Shown here in pieces: positions 26,371-36,680 of a stretch of DNA of 64,000 nt. The DNA lies in contig NZ_JALHRX010000012.1 of NCBI RefSeq assembly GCF_023952475.1, positions 124,001 through 188,000 of the forward strand. Direction: 5' to 3'. Positions within the stretch are counted from its first letter, which is position 1. Each line of letters starts with the position of its first letter. This stretch comes from Cupriavidus sp. WGlv3 (GTDB taxonomy: Bacteria; Pseudomonadota; Gammaproteobacteria; Burkholderiales; Burkholderiaceae). A model generated the notes under the pieces. That model did no database searches. It saw nothing but the letters and a program-made list of their open reading frames with translations, and was not told where the DNA came from. A program made the translations under genes and the position numbers.

Positions 26371-29300
26371 AGCTTGCCCATTTCTTTATCGACCGGCCGA
26401 TCTTCGCATCGGTACTGTCCATCATCATCACGGTGGGCGGGCTGGTGGCGCTGACCAAGCTGCCGATCGCCCAGTTCCCGGATATCACGCCCCCGTCCAT
26501 CACGGTCACGACCCGGTACCCCGGGGCCAGTGCCGAGGTGGTGGCGCAGAACGTGGCCGCGCCGATCGAGCAGCAGGTCAACGGCGCCGACCGCATGATG
26601 TACATGAACTCGACCAGTTCATCGACCGGCGACCTGACGCTGACCACCTATTTCGAGATCGGCACCGATCCCGAGCTGGCGCAGGTGGATGTGCAGAACC
26701 GGGTCAACCTGGCGCTGCCCACGCTGCCCGATGCGGTGACGGCGCAGGGCGTGTCGGTGCAGAAGCGGTCGTCGGCGTTCATGATGGTGATTGCCATCTA
26801 TTCGCCCGACAACAGCTATAACCAGACCTTCGTCGGCAACTACGCCAACATCTACGTGCTGGATGCGCTCAAGCGCATTCCCGGCGCCAACCAGTCCTCG
26901 ATCTTCGGCAGCCCGGACTACGCCATGCGCATCTGGCTGCGGCCGGACCGCATGGCGTCGCTGGGCATCACCACCGAGGACGTCAAGAACGCGGTCGCCA
27001 ACCAGAACCAGCAGTTCTCCGCGGGGCGCATCGGCCAGTCGCCGACCACCGGGGCGGTGCAGCAGACCTTCCCGATCGCCACCAAGGGTCGCATGACCGA
27101 GCCGGCCGAGTTCGACAACATGATCCTGCGCGCGCAGTCCGGCGATGCCGCGCTGGTGCGCCTGAAGGACATCGGCCGCGCCGAGCTGGGGTCCAAGGAC
27201 TACTCGCTGCGCAGCCGCTACAACGGCAAGACCGCCACCCTGCTGGCGGTGTACCAGCAGCCGGGGGCCAATGCGCTGGATGTGGCCAAGCAGGTGAAGT
27301 CCACGCTGGCGGAGCTGAAGAAGAGCTTCCCGCCGGGGCTGGAGTACGAGGTTGCGCTCGACACCACGGAGTTCGTGCAGGAGTCGATCGACGAGGTGGT
27401 GCACACGCTGCGCGACGCGGTGATCCTGGTGATCCTGGTGGTGTTCCTGTTCCTGCAGAGCCTGCGTGCCACGCTGGTGCCGATCCTGGCCGTGCCCGTG
27501 TCGATCATCGGTGCCTTCGTCGGCATGAGCGCGTTCGGCTTCTCGGTCAACATGCTGACCTTGTTCGGCATGGTGCTTGCCATCGGCATCGTGGTCGACG
27601 ACGCGATCGTGGTGATCGAGAACGTCGAGCGCAACATGACCGAGTTCAACCTGCCGCCCAAGGAGGCCGCCAAGAAGGCGATGGACGAGGTCAGCGGCCC
27701 GGTGGTCGCCATCGTGCTGGTGCTGCTGGCGGTATTTATCCCGGTGGCGTTCCTGTCGGGCATCACCGGGCAGTTGTACAAGCAGTTCGCCATCACCATC
27801 GCGGTGTCGGTGGTGCTGTCCGGCGTGGTCGCGCTGACGCTGTCGCCGGCGATGGCGGCGATCCTGCTCAAGCCCGGCCAGCACAAGAAGAACCGCTTCT
27901 TCACCTGGTTCAACAATTCCTTCGACCGCCTCGTGGCCGGCTATGACAAGTCGCTGCAGATCGTGATCCGGCGCACCGTGATGTCGATCGCCATCATCCT
28001 GGCGATGGTGGCGGTCAGCGTGGTCATGTTCATGCGCATCCCGACCTCGTTCCTGCCGGTGGAGGACCAGGGCTACTTGTTCGGCGCGGTGGTGATGCCG
28101 GACGCCGCCAGCCTGGACCGGACCCAGGCCTTGTCCGGCCGCGCGGAGACATGGTTCGCCAAGCAGCCCGGGGTCTCGTCGGTGGCGTCGGTCGATGGCT
28201 ACAGCCTGATCGATTCCCAGAACAAGGCCAATGCCGGCACGCTGTTCGTCACGCTCAAGGGCTTCCATGAGCGGGGTGCCGGCCAGACGGCGATGGAACT
28301 GATGCAGAAGGCCCGCCAGGAGTTCTCCCGCTACCAGGACGGCGTCGTGATCCCGCTGAATCCACCATCGATCCCGGGCCTGGGCACCACCGGCGGCTTC
28401 GAGTTCTGGCTGCAGAGCACGGCAGACGGGACTTACCAGCAGCTCGAGCAGAAGGTCCATGAGTTCATCGCCAAGGCCCGCCATCGGCCGGAGCTGAGCG
28501 GCGTGAACTCAACCATCAATTCGCGCTCGCGCCAGTTCCTGGTCGAAGTCGACCGGGAGCGCTCCGAAACCCAGGGCGTACCGGTCGAGAACGTCTATTC
28601 GGCGCTGCAGACCATGTTCGGCTCGCTCTACGTGAGCCAGTTCCCGAAGAACAGCCGCTTGTTCCAGGTGATCCTGCAGGCCGAGCCGGAGTTTCGCTCG
28701 CGGCCGGAAGACCTCGACAAGGTCTACGTGCGCAACCACAACGGCGATATGGTGCCGATCAAGGCCGTGACCACCACCAAGTATGTGCCGGGCGCGGACA
28801 TCGTCACGCGCTTCAACAATTTCCCGGCCGCCAAGGTCATGGGCGATTCCGCGCCCGGCTACAGTTCCGGCGAAGCCATCAAGGCCATGGAGGAGGTAGC
28901 GCAGGAGGTGCTAGGGCCGGGCTACGCCTACGCCTGGAGCGGCCAGGCCTACGAAGAAAAGACCGCCGGCTCCACCGCGGTCTACGTCTTCGCCTTTGCC
29001 TTGCTGATGGTGTTCCTGATCCTGGCGGCGCAGTACGAGAAGTGGTCGCTGCCGCTCGGCGTGCTGCTGGCCGTGCCGTTCGCACTGTTCGGCGCGCTGC
29101 TGGGCATCCTGATGCGCGGCATGGAGAACGACGTCTACTTTCAGATCGGCCTGACGGTGCTGATCGCGCTGGCGGCGAAGAACGCGATCCTGATCTTCGA
29201 GTTCGCGGTGGAAATGCGCGAGAAGGAAGGGCTGAGCGCGTATGACGCGGCCATCCACGCGTCCAAGCTGCGGCTGCGGCCGATCATCATGACCTCGCTG

Positions 29301-29540
29301 GCCTTTATCCTGGGCTGCGTGCCGCTGGCCATCGCCAGCGGCGCCTCGGCGGCGAGCCGGCAGTCGCTCGGCACCGGCGTGATCGGCGGCATGCTCGGGG
29401 CGACGGTGATCGCGCTGTTCTTTATCCCGATGTTCTTCTGGGGGCTGGAGCGCCTGTCGGAACGCAAGCCCAAGGCGGCAGCCAGGGCCGGCGATTCGCC
29501 GCAGCCGCCCGCCACACCGCCGGCCGGAGAAAGGCTATGA
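26367..29540 (+). CDS. RND multidrug efflux transporter (HAE1, AcrB/MexF type)
   Basis: A 1057-residue inner-membrane proton antiporter of full family length. The N-terminus [14 protein letters not shown] is typical. The proton-relay pair lies in [17 protein letters not shown] of TM4, and the partner Lys in [16 protein letters not shown] of TM10. Two large periplasmic loops follow TM1 and TM7. It overlaps the adaptor stop and the next start by four bases each, so the three proteins are made together. Substrates are usually hydrophobic drugs, solvents or chloramphenicol-like compounds, but nothing in the sequence fixes them. Confidence 0.95.
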   Translation: MKLAHFFIDRPIFASVLSIIITVGGLVALTKLPIAQFPDITPPSITVTTRYPGASAEVVAQNVAAPIEQQVNGADRMMYMNSTSSSTGDLTLTTYFEIGTDPELAQVDVQNRVNLALPTLPDAVTAQGVSVQKRSSAFMMVIAIYSPDNSYNQTFVGNYANIYVLDALKRIPGANQSSIFGSPDYAMRIWLRPDRMASLGITTEDVKNAVANQNQQFSAGRIGQSPTTGAVQQTFPIATKGRMTEPAEFDNMILRAQSGDAALVRLKDIGRAELGSKDYSLRSRYNGKTATLLAVYQQPGANALDVAKQVKSTLAELKKSFPPGLEYEVALDTTEFVQESIDEVVHTLRDAVILVILVVFLFLQSLRATLVPILAVPVSIIGAFVGMSAFGFSVNMLTLFGMVLAIGIVVDDAIVVIENVERNMTEFNLPPKEAAKKAMDEVSGPVVAIVLVLLAVFIPVAFLSGITGQLYKQFAITIAVSVVLSGVVALTLSPAMAAILLKPGQHKKNRFFTWFNNSFDRLVAGYDKSLQIVIRRTVMSIAIILAMVAVSVVMFMRIPTSFLPVEDQGYLFGAVVMPDAASLDRTQALSGRAETWFAKQPGVSSVASVDGYSLIDSQNKANAGTLFVTLKGFHERGAGQTAMELMQKARQEFSRYQDGVVIPLNPPSIPGLGTTGGFEFWLQSTADGTYQQLEQKVHEFIAKARHRPELSGVNSTINSRSRQFLVEVDRERSETQGVPVENVYSALQTMFGSLYVSQFPKNSRLFQVILQAEPEFRSRPEDLDKVYVRNHNGDMVPIKAVTTTKYVPGADIVTRFNNFPAAKVMGDSAPGYSSGEAIKAMEEVAQEVLGPGYAYAWSGQAYEEKTAGSTAVYVFAFALLMVFLILAAQYEKWSLPLGVLLAVPFALFGALLGILMRGMENDVYFQIGLTVLIALAAKNAILIFEFAVEMREKEGLSAYDAAIHASKLRLRPIIMTSLAFILGCVPLAIASGASAASRQSLGTGVIGGMLGATVIALFFIPMFFWGLERLSERKPKAAARAGDSPQPPATPPAGERL

Positions 29541-30979
29541 GCGCACGTGCGTGGATGCTGGCGGCCTGCGCGGTGGCAACGCTTGGCGGCTGCGCGATCG
29601 GCCCCAACTATCAGCGCCCGCAGACCCCGGACGTGGCGCAGTACCGCCTCGACACCGGCGCGCTGGCGATTGCCGCCGACAGCGACTGGTGGAACCAGTT
29701 CAACGATCCGGCGCTGAATGCGCTGGTCGATGCCGCGCTGGCCGGCAACTACGACGTGCGCATCGCCGCGGCGCGGATCGATGAGTTCCGTGGCCAGCTG
29801 ATGGTGGCGCGCTCGGGCTTCTTCCCGCAGTTGAACCTGTCCGCGGCCGCCGCGCGCCAGAGCATCGGCAGGCTGAGCGGCACGCAGTTCGCCTCGGGCA
29901 CCGGCAATTCCTACCAGCTTCTCGCCAACGCCAGCTGGGAGCTCGACCTGTGGGGCCGCATCCGCCGCCAGGCCGAAGCGGCCGAGGCCAGCCTGTGGAA
30001 TGCCGAGTACGCGCGACGCGGCGTGGTGCTGTCGCTGGCCGCTTCCGTGGTGCAGGGGTATGCCACGCTGCGCGGGCTCGATGCGCAGCTCGACGTCGCG
30101 CAGCAGACGCTGGCGTCGCGCGCAAGCGGGCTGGATATCTTCCGCCAGCGCTATGAAGGCGGTGTGATCTCGCAACTCGAACTGGCCCAGGCGGAGAACG
30201 ACTACTACGTGGCCGAGGGCTCGATCCCGCCGCTGCGTACTGCGATCGCGCAGACGGAAAACGCATTGTCGGTGCTGCTGGGCCGGCCGCCGGGCCCGAT
30301 CGAGCGCGGCAAGCCCATCGGCGAACTGCAGGCGCCGCCGGTCGGTGCCGACCTGCCGGCCGCCTTGCTGTCGCGCCGGCCCGATGTGCTGCAGGCCGAG
30401 CAGACCGCCATCGCCGCCAATGCGCAACTGGGCGCGGCGCAGGCGCTTTACCTGCCGGCGGTCAACCTGAGCGGCCTGTTCGGCGCCGTGGCGGCGTCGC
30501 CCGCCGCGCTGTGGGACAGCGCGTCGCGGGTATGGGCAATCGGCGCGGGGCTGACCCAGCCGATCTTCCAGGGCGGCGCCATCCGCGGGCAGGTGCAGAC
30601 CGCGTCCGCGCAGCGCGAGCAGGCCATGCTCGCTTACCAGGGCACGGTGCTGGCGGCGCTGGCGGATGTGAACAGCGCGCTGGCCAACGGCGTCGAAACC
30701 CGCACGCGGCTGGGGAGCCTGCGCCGGCAGGAACAGAGCCTGTTCATCTATGCCGACCAGGCCTTTGCCCGGTATGAGGGCGGCTATTCGAGCTACCTGG
30801 AGGTCACCAATGCGCGCGAGAAGCTGTTCGACGCCCAACTGGCGGCGATCCAGGGACAGGTGGACGTGCTGACCGGCACCGCGGCACTGTACAAGTCGCT
30901 GGGCGGTGGCTGGCCGGCGGTGCCGGAACCGGTCCGGGGCGCGGGCATGCAGGGCGATGCGCCGGTGCTAACGCGCTGA
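29537..30979 (+). CDS. RND efflux outer-membrane factor (OprM/OprN-type lipoprotein)
   Basis: A 480-residue outer-membrane channel protein of the NodT/OprM group. The lipobox is [12 protein letters not shown], which is also the usual mature start of the family. Two repeated OEP domains follow, with the characteristic [15 protein letters not shown] and [13 protein letters not shown] segments. It is the last gene of the efflux operon; its stop codon lies in a 16-base tandem duplication shared with the convergent MATE gene. Confidence 0.94.
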   Translation: MSARAWMLAACAVATLGGCAIGPNYQRPQTPDVAQYRLDTGALAIAADSDWWNQFNDPALNALVDAALAGNYDVRIAAARIDEFRGQLMVARSGFFPQLNLSAAAARQSIGRLSGTQFASGTGNSYQLLANASWELDLWGRIRRQAEAAEASLWNAEYARRGVVLSLAASVVQGYATLRGLDAQLDVAQQTLASRASGLDIFRQRYEGGVISQLELAQAENDYYVAEGSIPPLRTAIAQTENALSVLLGRPPGPIERGKPIGELQAPPVGADLPAALLSRRPDVLQAEQTAIAANAQLGAAQALYLPAVNLSGLFGAVAASPAALWDSASRVWAIGAGLTQPIFQGGAIRGQVQTASAQREQAMLAYQGTVLAALADVNSALANGVETRTRLGSLRRQEQSLFIYADQAFARYEGGYSSYLEVTNAREKLFDAQLAAIQGQVDVLTGTAALYKSLGGGWPAVPEPVRGAGMQGDAPVLTR

Positions 30980-30997
30980 CCTGCTAACGCGCTGACC
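30966..30997. repeat. 16-base tandem duplication spanning both stop codons
   Basis: TGCTAACGCGCTGACC occurs at 30966-30981 and again at 30982-30997. The first copy holds the TGA of the outer-membrane factor gene on the plus strand. The second holds the TAG (30984-30986) of the MATE gene on the minus strand, so a recent duplication reshaped both C-termini. Confidence 0.85.
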
Positions 30998-32342
30998 ATT
31001 CGCCCTGCCGCACGCCCAGCGCCGTCACCACGCCATACGCCGTGATCCCCAGCGCCACCCCAAGGAAGTGGCCGTCCAACCCCATGCCGAACACATTGGC
31101 CAATAACCAGCCGCCGCCCGCGGCCAGCGCGATCCGGCACAGCCCGGCCGCCACCGGCCAGCGCATCCGGCCCGCGCCCATCGAGGCGAAGTACAGCGCC
31201 ATGCCCAGGCCGAAGCCGCCGAATGCCGGCCCCACCCATGACAGCGCACGCGCGGCGATGGCGATCACTTCGGGGTCATGGGTGAACAGGCTGGCAAAGC
31301 GCACCGGCGCCATGCCGACGGCGGCGCCCGCGGTGCCGGCGATGGCCAGCGCCAGCAGTGCGCCCACCCAGGCCGTGCGCCGCGCCGTATGCCAGTCGCC
31401 GGCGCCGACGGCGCGGCCGACCAGCGCCGTCAGCGCCGAGCCCACGCCGAACGCGAGCGGGATCATCAGGAATTCCAGCCGCGCCGAGATGCCGTAGGCC
31501 GCCACCGCGGCGGTGCCATGGTGACGCAGCTGCGCGGTGACCAGGATGGTGGTCAGGTTGGCGACCGAGGCCAGCGCACACGCCACCAGTCCCACCGACA
31601 GGATGCGCGCGAACAGCGGCCACGACAGCCGTACCCGCAGCACCGGCACGAAGCCCGCGCCGCCGCGCGCGACCACGATCGCCATCGCCAGCGCCGCGGC
31701 CCACGACACCGCCGCCAGCGCCGCGCCGATGCCGGCCAGGCCCATGCCGGCGGGCTCGGCCAGCAGCCACGACAGCGCCGGAAACGCGATCCACATCAGC
31801 GCCAGCACCCGCGCCGCCAGCGCATGGCGGCCGCCGCCGCGCAGCACCGACGCCAGCGTGTTGGCCAGCCAGGCCGGGATCGCGCCGGCGCCGAACAGCC
31901 AGATCGCATAGGTGGCGGCCGCTTCGGCGGCGGTGGCGCCGGCCACCGCGCCCAGCACCGCGCGCGGGAACCCGGCCAGTGCCACGGCAAACGCCAGGCC
32001 GGCGATCACGGCGATCCACAGCGCATGCATCACCAGGGCCGAGGCATCGTCACGCTTGTTGGCGCCCAGCGCGCGCGCGATGGCCGCGACCACGCCGCCG
32101 CCCATGGCACCGGTCGACATCTGCTGCAGCAGCAGCGCAAACGGCAGCACCACGGCCCAGCCGGCCAACGCCGCGGTGCCCTGGCGCGCGGCCAGCCACG
32201 TTTCGATCAGCTGTGCCACCGCCTGCAGCAGGGCAATCAGCGCGGTAGGCCCGGCCAGCTTGCCGATGCGGCGGGCGATTTCGGTGGCCGGCACCGCGTC
32301 GGCGGGCAGGGTGCCGGCGGGCAATGCGCGCGTGTCAGTCAT
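30984..32342 (-). CDS. MATE-family multidrug exporter
   Basis: A 452-residue inner-membrane cation/drug antiporter with 12 hydrophobic segments and Ala-rich loops. The start at 32342 (MTDTRALPAG) has CCGGAG upstream, lying inside the 3' end of the HxlR gene, whose stop it overlaps by 8 bases. An internal symmetry of two six-helix halves is visible. RQGEWSAR forms the C-terminus and comes from the tandem duplication. The HxlR regulator directly upstream in the same operon suggests drug- or aldehyde-induced expression. Confidence 0.9.
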   Translation of the reverse strand: MTDTRALPAGTLPADAVPATEIARRIGKLAGPTALIALLQAVAQLIETWLAARQGTAALAGWAVVLPFALLLQQMSTGAMGGGVVAAIARALGANKRDDASALVMHALWIAVIAGLAFAVALAGFPRAVLGAVAGATAAEAAATYAIWLFGAGAIPAWLANTLASVLRGGGRHALAARVLALMWIAFPALSWLLAEPAGMGLAGIGAALAAVSWAAALAMAIVVARGGAGFVPVLRVRLSWPLFARILSVGLVACALASVANLTTILVTAQLRHHGTAAVAAYGISARLEFLMIPLAFGVGSALTALVGRAVGAGDWHTARRTAWVGALLALAIAGTAGAAVGMAPVRFASLFTHDPEVIAIAARALSWVGPAFGGFGLGMALYFASMGAGRMRWPVAAGLCRIALAAGGGWLLANVFGMGLDGHFLGVALGITAYGVVTALGVRQGEWSAR

Positions 32343-32859
32343 GGCCGGTCTCCGGAGCGGCTTCCGTGACCCCGGCGGCCTCGGCATCACCGAAGCGCCG
32401 GCGCAGGAAGCGGCCGGCGCCCGGGCCCGGCAACACGCGCACGTCGTCCAGCGTGATCGCGCTGCCGTCGGCGCGTGTCAGCGTGGGCTCGGCAATCTCG
32501 GTGCCGGTGCGGCGGTCCTGCAGCAGCGTCAGCGGTCCCTTGTCGTCGGTCATCCAGCGGTCGGCCCACGCCTTGAGCGCGACGTAGGCCGGGAAGAAGT
32601 CGCGGCCCTTGTCGGTCAGCTGGTAGACATGGCGCGCGCCGGCCTCGGGCATCACGCGTGCCAGCAGCCCGTGCGCCACCAGCGTCTTCAGGCGCGCGCT
32701 GAGGATGTTGGGGGCGATGCCCAGGTTGCGTTCGAACTCGTCGAAGCGCGTGCTGCCGTAAAAGGCCTCGCGCAGCACGAGGATGGCCCAGCGCTCGCCC
32801 AGCACGGCCATCGAGCGCGCCACGGGACAGGGCATCGCGGTGAAATCGGTAGGGGGCAT
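32335..32859 (-). CDS. HxlR-family transcriptional regulator
   Basis: A 174-residue winged-helix regulator. MPCPVARSMAVLGERWAILVLRE is the HxlR start. FDEFERNLGIAPNILSARLKTL is the recognition part, and VYQLTDKGRDFFP the wing. The ATG at 32859 follows GGAGA; a longer frame to 32979 would run through the operator dyad and is rejected. It heads an operon with the MATE exporter. The 45-base dyad 30 bases upstream is the likely autoregulatory site. HxlR proteins often sense electrophiles or quinones. Confidence 0.9.
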   Translation of the reverse strand: MPPTDFTAMPCPVARSMAVLGERWAILVLREAFYGSTRFDEFERNLGIAPNILSARLKTLVAHGLLARVMPEAGARHVYQLTDKGRDFFPAYVALKAWADRWMTDDKGPLTLLQDRRTGTEIAEPTLTRADGSAITLDDVRVLPGPGAGRFLRRRFGDAEAAGVTEAAPETGHD

Positions 32860-32888
32860 GGGTCTCCGCCGTTTTGGAATTCTGCTTG

Positions 32889-32933
32889 CTTTCGGTTTGC
32901 AAGCTGGCTGCAGCATAGCTTGCAAATCGAAAG
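32889..32933. promoter_or_regulatory. Dyad operator in front of the HxlR-MATE operon
   Basis: TTTGCAAGCT (32896-32905) and AGCTTGCAAA (32917-32926) are perfect 10-base inverted arms, 11 bases apart. An outer pair CTTTCG (32889-32894) and CGAAAG (32928-32933) extends the dyad to 45 bases. It lies 30 bases upstream of the HxlR start and is the likely binding site of that regulator. Confidence 0.75.
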
Positions 32934-32995
32934 TTTGCAGGCGGGCCGCTTCCATGACCGGGCAAAAGCGTGCGTTCACCGGCCAGCGGTGCCGG

Positions 32996-33910
32996 CTACT
33001 TCACCGCGTCGCGAAACACCTCGAGCTTCTCCAGTTCCTCGCGCAGGAAGCCGATCAGCGCGCGCGTCGCCATCGACGGATGCAAGTTGGGCGTGGTGAT
33101 GATGAACAGCTTGTTGCCCAGCCCCTCCGGGCGCCAATCCGGCAGCACCGGCACCAGGTGGCCGGCGCGCACCTCTTCCCAGCCGATATAGACCGGCAGC
33201 ATGCCGATGCCATGGCCTTCGCGCACGGCGCGCGCCAGGAACAGGAAGTGTTCGGACTGCAGCGTGGGCGTCAGCGCCACGTCCAGGCGCTGGCCGTCGC
33301 GGTACAGCGACAGCGGGAACTGGCGCGGCGGGTAGGGCGGACACAGGAAGCTGCAGCCGGCCAGGTCGGGCGGCACCTGCACCGGCGCAATCCGGGCGAG
33401 ATATTGCGGCGATGCATACAGTTGCCAGCGGATATCGCAGATTTCCCGCGCCACATGGTCCAGCGGCGGGGCCGAGGTGACCTTCAGCGCCACGTCGATC
33501 TCGGCCGCGATCAGGTCGTTGACGCGATTGGCAAAGAACACCCGCAGCGTAATGCCGGGATGCTTTTGCGCGAACTGCAGCAGCAGCGGCGCGATATAGG
33601 CGTCGCCCAGCCCGGTGGGCACGCTGACGCGCACATGGCCGCGCAGGGTCTTGCCCAGGCTGTCGATCTCGGCCTGCGCCGACGCCACTTCCTGCAGGAT
33701 GCGCACGCCGTGCTGGTACAGCGCATGACCGGGTTCGGTCAGCTCCAGCCGGCGCGTGGTCCGGCGCAGCAGCTGCGCGCCCGCCTGGTGTTCCAGCTCG
33801 CGCAGCTGGCGGCTGACCTGCGAGCGCGTGACGCCGCGCCGGCGCCCGGCTTCGGCGAGGTTGCCGGCATCGACGATGTCGACGAAGGCCTGGATCAGGT
33901 TGAGGTCCAT
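32996..33910 (-). CDS. LysR-family transcriptional regulator
   Basis: A 304-residue regulator with the N-terminal helix-turn-helix DLNLIQAFVDIVDAGNLAEA and VTRSQVSRQLRELE, then the LysR effector domain. It resembles the CrgA/DsdC-like subgroup in which the Ser of the recognition helix is followed by QVSRQL. It is divergent from the acyl-CoA ligase and TctC genes, 123 bases away, and is their probable activator. The 3' end lies about 60 bases from the HxlR operator. Confidence 0.92.
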   Translation of the reverse strand: MDLNLIQAFVDIVDAGNLAEAGRRRGVTRSQVSRQLRELEHQAGAQLLRRTTRRLELTEPGHALYQHGVRILQEVASAQAEIDSLGKTLRGHVRVSVPTGLGDAYIAPLLLQFAQKHPGITLRVFFANRVNDLIAAEIDVALKVTSAPPLDHVAREICDIRWQLYASPQYLARIAPVQVPPDLAGCSFLCPPYPPRQFPLSLYRDGQRLDVALTPTLQSEHFLFLARAVREGHGIGMLPVYIGWEEVRAGHLVPVLPDWRPEGLGNKLFIITTPNLHPSMATRALIGFLREELEKLEVFRDAVK

Positions 33911-34033
33911 CGGGGATTGTCTGCAGCATTGTCACGTCTGGCGCAACATTGTGATTCCACCTGGCCTGATTGTCGATGCGGTGCTACGCCGATACAGTGG
34001 TCGGCTGACAAAACCCAAGCTTGGAGACAGCGG

Positions 34034-35527
34034 ATGGCCACGGACCTTTGGTATCAAGACATGCACCGCAGCGGCGAGGATCTGCTGGCGCGCGGCGCCC
34101 GCCTGGCCGGCGGCCTGCGCGCGCTCGGCGTGCAGGAGGGCGACGTGATCGCGGTACTGCTGCGCAACGACCCGGTGTATGCCGACGTGGTCCATGCCTG
34201 CCGCATTGCCGGCTGCTACTACTGCCCCATCAACTGGCACTTCACCGCCGACGAAGTGCGCTTCCTGCTGAGCGACAGCGGCGCCAGGGTGCTGCTGGCG
34301 CAGGATGACCTGCTGCCCGCGGTGCGCGACGCGGTCCCGGCCGGCATGCCGGTGCTGTCGGTGGGCGGTCCCGCCGCGGGCGCGACGGAATATGAAGCGT
34401 GGCTCGCGCAGCAGCCCGCCTATGACGGCCCGCGCGTGGCGCCGCGCGGCCATATGGCGTACACCTCGGGCACCACCGGCCGGCCCAAGGGCGTGGTGCG
34501 CCAGGCGCTGCCGCTGGACGGGCTCGAGCAACAGCTTGCGCGCATGCGTTCGGTGGTGCGCCAGACCTACGGGCTGGAACCGGGCTGCCGCGCGCTGATG
34601 TCGGCGCCGCTGTACCACAGCGCGCCGGGCTCGTTTATCCAGAACGCACTGCAGATGGCCGAACGGCTGGTGCTGACGCCGCGCTTCGACCCCGAGCAGG
34701 TGCTGGCACTGGTGGAAAAGCACCGCATCGACGTGCTCTACCTGGTGCCGATCATGTACGTGCGCCTGCTCAAGCTGCCGGCCGAGGTGCGCGCCAGATA
34801 CGACCTGTCTTCAATCCGCTTCGTCGCCTCGACCGGGTCGCCATGTGCGCCCGAGGTCAAGCGCGCGATGCTGGAGTGGCTGGGTCCGGTGATCCATGAA
34901 ACCTACGCCTCCAGCGAAGCCGGCATGATCACCGTGGCCACGCCGGCCGATGCTGCCGCGCGCCCGGGCACCGCCGGCCGGCCGGTCGATGACGCGCAGC
35001 TGCGCATCCTCGACGAGCACGGCCGCGAGTGCGCGCCGGGCGAAATCGGCCTGGTCTACGTGCGCCAGCCCGCTTACCCTGACTTCACCTACCGCAACAA
35101 TGAGGCCGCGCGCGCCGCCATCGACCGCGACGGCCTGGTGACGCTGGGCGACATGGGCTATGTCGATGCCGACGGCTATCTGTTCATCTGCGACCGCGCC
35201 TCGGACATGGTGATCTCGGGCGGCGTCAACATCTACCCGGCGGAGATCGAGCACGAACTGGTGCGCTATCCCGGCGTGGCCGACTGCGTGGTGTTCGGCA
35301 TTCCCGACGCGGAATACGGCGAGCGTCTGCTGGCCATGGTGCAGCCGATGCCGGGCGCCGAGCTCCGCGAGGCCGAGGTGATCGACTGGTTGCGCCAGCG
35401 GCTGTCCGGCTTCAAGGTGCCGCGCAGCATCGTGGTCGAGGCGCAACTGCCGCGCGATGAAACCGGCAAGCTGGCCAAGCGCCGGCTGCGCGACCGATAC
35501 TGGGAAGGCCGCCAGCGCCGCGTCTGA
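34034..35527 (+). CDS. AMP-dependent acyl-CoA ligase
   Basis: A 497-residue adenylate-forming enzyme that activates a carboxylic acid to its CoA thioester with ATP. The ATG at 34034 has TTGGAGACAG before it; the much longer same-frame reading to 32783 runs antisense through the LysR gene and is not real. Motifs are YTSGTTGRPKGV (P-loop), ETYASSEAG (adenine site), GDMGYVDADGYLFICDR with the hinge Asp, and GKLAKRRLRD with the catalytic Lys. It lies between its divergent LysR and a TctC-type solute receptor, so the unit probably takes up and activates an organic or aromatic acid. Substrate unknown. Confidence 0.92.
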   Translation: MATDLWYQDMHRSGEDLLARGARLAGGLRALGVQEGDVIAVLLRNDPVYADVVHACRIAGCYYCPINWHFTADEVRFLLSDSGARVLLAQDDLLPAVRDAVPAGMPVLSVGGPAAGATEYEAWLAQQPAYDGPRVAPRGHMAYTSGTTGRPKGVVRQALPLDGLEQQLARMRSVVRQTYGLEPGCRALMSAPLYHSAPGSFIQNALQMAERLVLTPRFDPEQVLALVEKHRIDVLYLVPIMYVRLLKLPAEVRARYDLSSIRFVASTGSPCAPEVKRAMLEWLGPVIHETYASSEAGMITVATPADAAARPGTAGRPVDDAQLRILDEHGRECAPGEIGLVYVRQPAYPDFTYRNNEAARAAIDRDGLVTLGDMGYVDADGYLFICDRASDMVISGGVNIYPAEIEHELVRYPGVADCVVFGIPDAEYGERLLAMVQPMPGAELREAEVIDWLRQRLSGFKVPRSIVVEAQLPRDETGKLAKRRLRDRYWEGRQRRV

Positions 35528-35581
35528 GCGCACCGGTGGGACTGCACCCGGCACAAGCCGATAACGACAGGAGGAGACGCG

Positions 35582-36598
35582 ATGCAGAACAAACCGACCA
35601 AGACAACCGCACTCAAGCCGCGGCGCGCCTGGCTTGCCGCGATCGCGGCCGGCGCGTGGTGCGCGCTGGCGCTCTGGGGCGGCGCCGCGCAGGCGGCCTA
35701 TCCCGACCGCCCGCTCAAGCTGGTGGTGCCGTACACGCCGGGCGGCTCGACCGACCAGTTCGGCCGCGCGCTGGCCGACGGCATGTCGCGCCAGCTGGGC
35801 CAGACCGTGGTGGTGGAAAACCGCCCCGGCGCGGCCACCATGATCGGCACCACCAGCGTGGCGCGCGCGCCGGCCGACGGCTACACCATGGTGCTGGCGA
35901 CCAACGGCAGCATGGTGCTCAACCCGATGCTGTACAAGAAGATCCAGTACGATCCGCCCAAGGATTTCCGCATCTTCAGCATTGGCGCCGAGGCGCCGCT
36001 GGTGGTGGTCACCAACACCCGCGTGCCGGCCGGCAATATCCGCGAGTTCGCGGCCTACGCCAAGGCCGAGGGCGGCAAGCTCAACTACGCCTCGGTGGGC
36101 CTGGGCAACGCGCTGCAGCTGGCCACCGAGATGCTCAAGACCGAACTCGGCATCGGCGTCACCCACGTGCCCTACAACGGCAGCGCGCCGGCGCTGGCGG
36201 CGCTGCTGGCCAATGACGTGCAGCTGATGGTCGATGTGGTCAGCACCTCGCTGCCGCATATCAAGGCGGGCAAGCTCAAGGCGCTGGCGGTCACCGGACG
36301 CAGCCGGCTGGATGTGCTGCCGAACGTGCCGACCGTGGCCGAGAGCGGCTATCCCAACTTCCAGGCCGCCACCTGGTTCGGCCTGGCCGTGCCCGCGCAG
36401 ACGCCGCCCGAAGCGGTGGCCAGGCTGCAGGCGGCCGCCGACCACGTGCTGAAGGACCCGCAGTTCCGCGCCACCTTCAGTGCGCTGGGGCTGCTGGTGC
36501 AGCCGCCGCGCACGCAGGCCGAGATCGACCGCTATCTCGAGGCCGACCGCGCCCACTGGGGCAAGGTGATCAAGGCGAACAACATCTCGCTGGACTGA
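35582..36598 (+). CDS. Tripartite tricarboxylate transporter receptor (TctC/Bug family)
   Basis: A 338-residue periplasmic binding protein. AGGAGGAGA sits 5 bases before the ATG. A signal peptide with twin Arg in the n-region ends near AQAAYPDRP, and YPDRPLKLVVPY is the standard mature start of Bug proteins. VPYTPGGSTDQFGR and ENRPGAATMIG line the ligand cleft. It follows the acyl-CoA ligase by 54 bases. The membrane partners TctA and TctB are not here, as is usual for this very large receptor family. It may also serve as a sensor component. Confidence 0.93.
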   Translation: MQNKPTKTTALKPRRAWLAAIAAGAWCALALWGGAAQAAYPDRPLKLVVPYTPGGSTDQFGRALADGMSRQLGQTVVVENRPGAATMIGTTSVARAPADGYTMVLATNGSMVLNPMLYKKIQYDPPKDFRIFSIGAEAPLVVVTNTRVPAGNIREFAAYAKAEGGKLNYASVGLGNALQLATEMLKTELGIGVTHVPYNGSAPALAALLANDVQLMVDVVSTSLPHIKAGKLKALAVTGRSRLDVLPNVPTVAESGYPNFQAATWFGLAVPAQTPPEAVARLQAAADHVLKDPQFRATFSALGLLVQPPRTQAEIDRYLEADRAHWGKVIKANNISLD

Positions 36599-36638
36599 TG
36601 CGTCGGCGGGGCGCGCTGGAACCGGATGGCGATGGGCG

Positions 36639-36679
36639 TATAGTCTCAGCTCATCACTGCGGCGGGGCGCGCCCCGCCG
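36639..36679 (+). promoter_or_regulatory. Promoter -10 and 20-base palindrome before the ClC gene
   Basis: TATAGT at 36639-36644 is a fair -10 box; CTGGAA 17 bases upstream is a weak -35. Between the expected start of transcription (about 36651) and the first ATG lies a perfect 20-base palindrome (36660-36679, arms CGGCGGGGCG). It could be an operator, or the end-hairpin of the upstream TctC gene. Confidence 0.5.
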
Positions 36680-36680
36680 G

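Noticed and set aside
32783..34033. N-terminal extension fusing a long segment to the acyl-CoA ligase
   Set aside because: The extension is antisense to the LysR gene and lacks domains. The ligase has its own ATG with a ribosome site at 34034.
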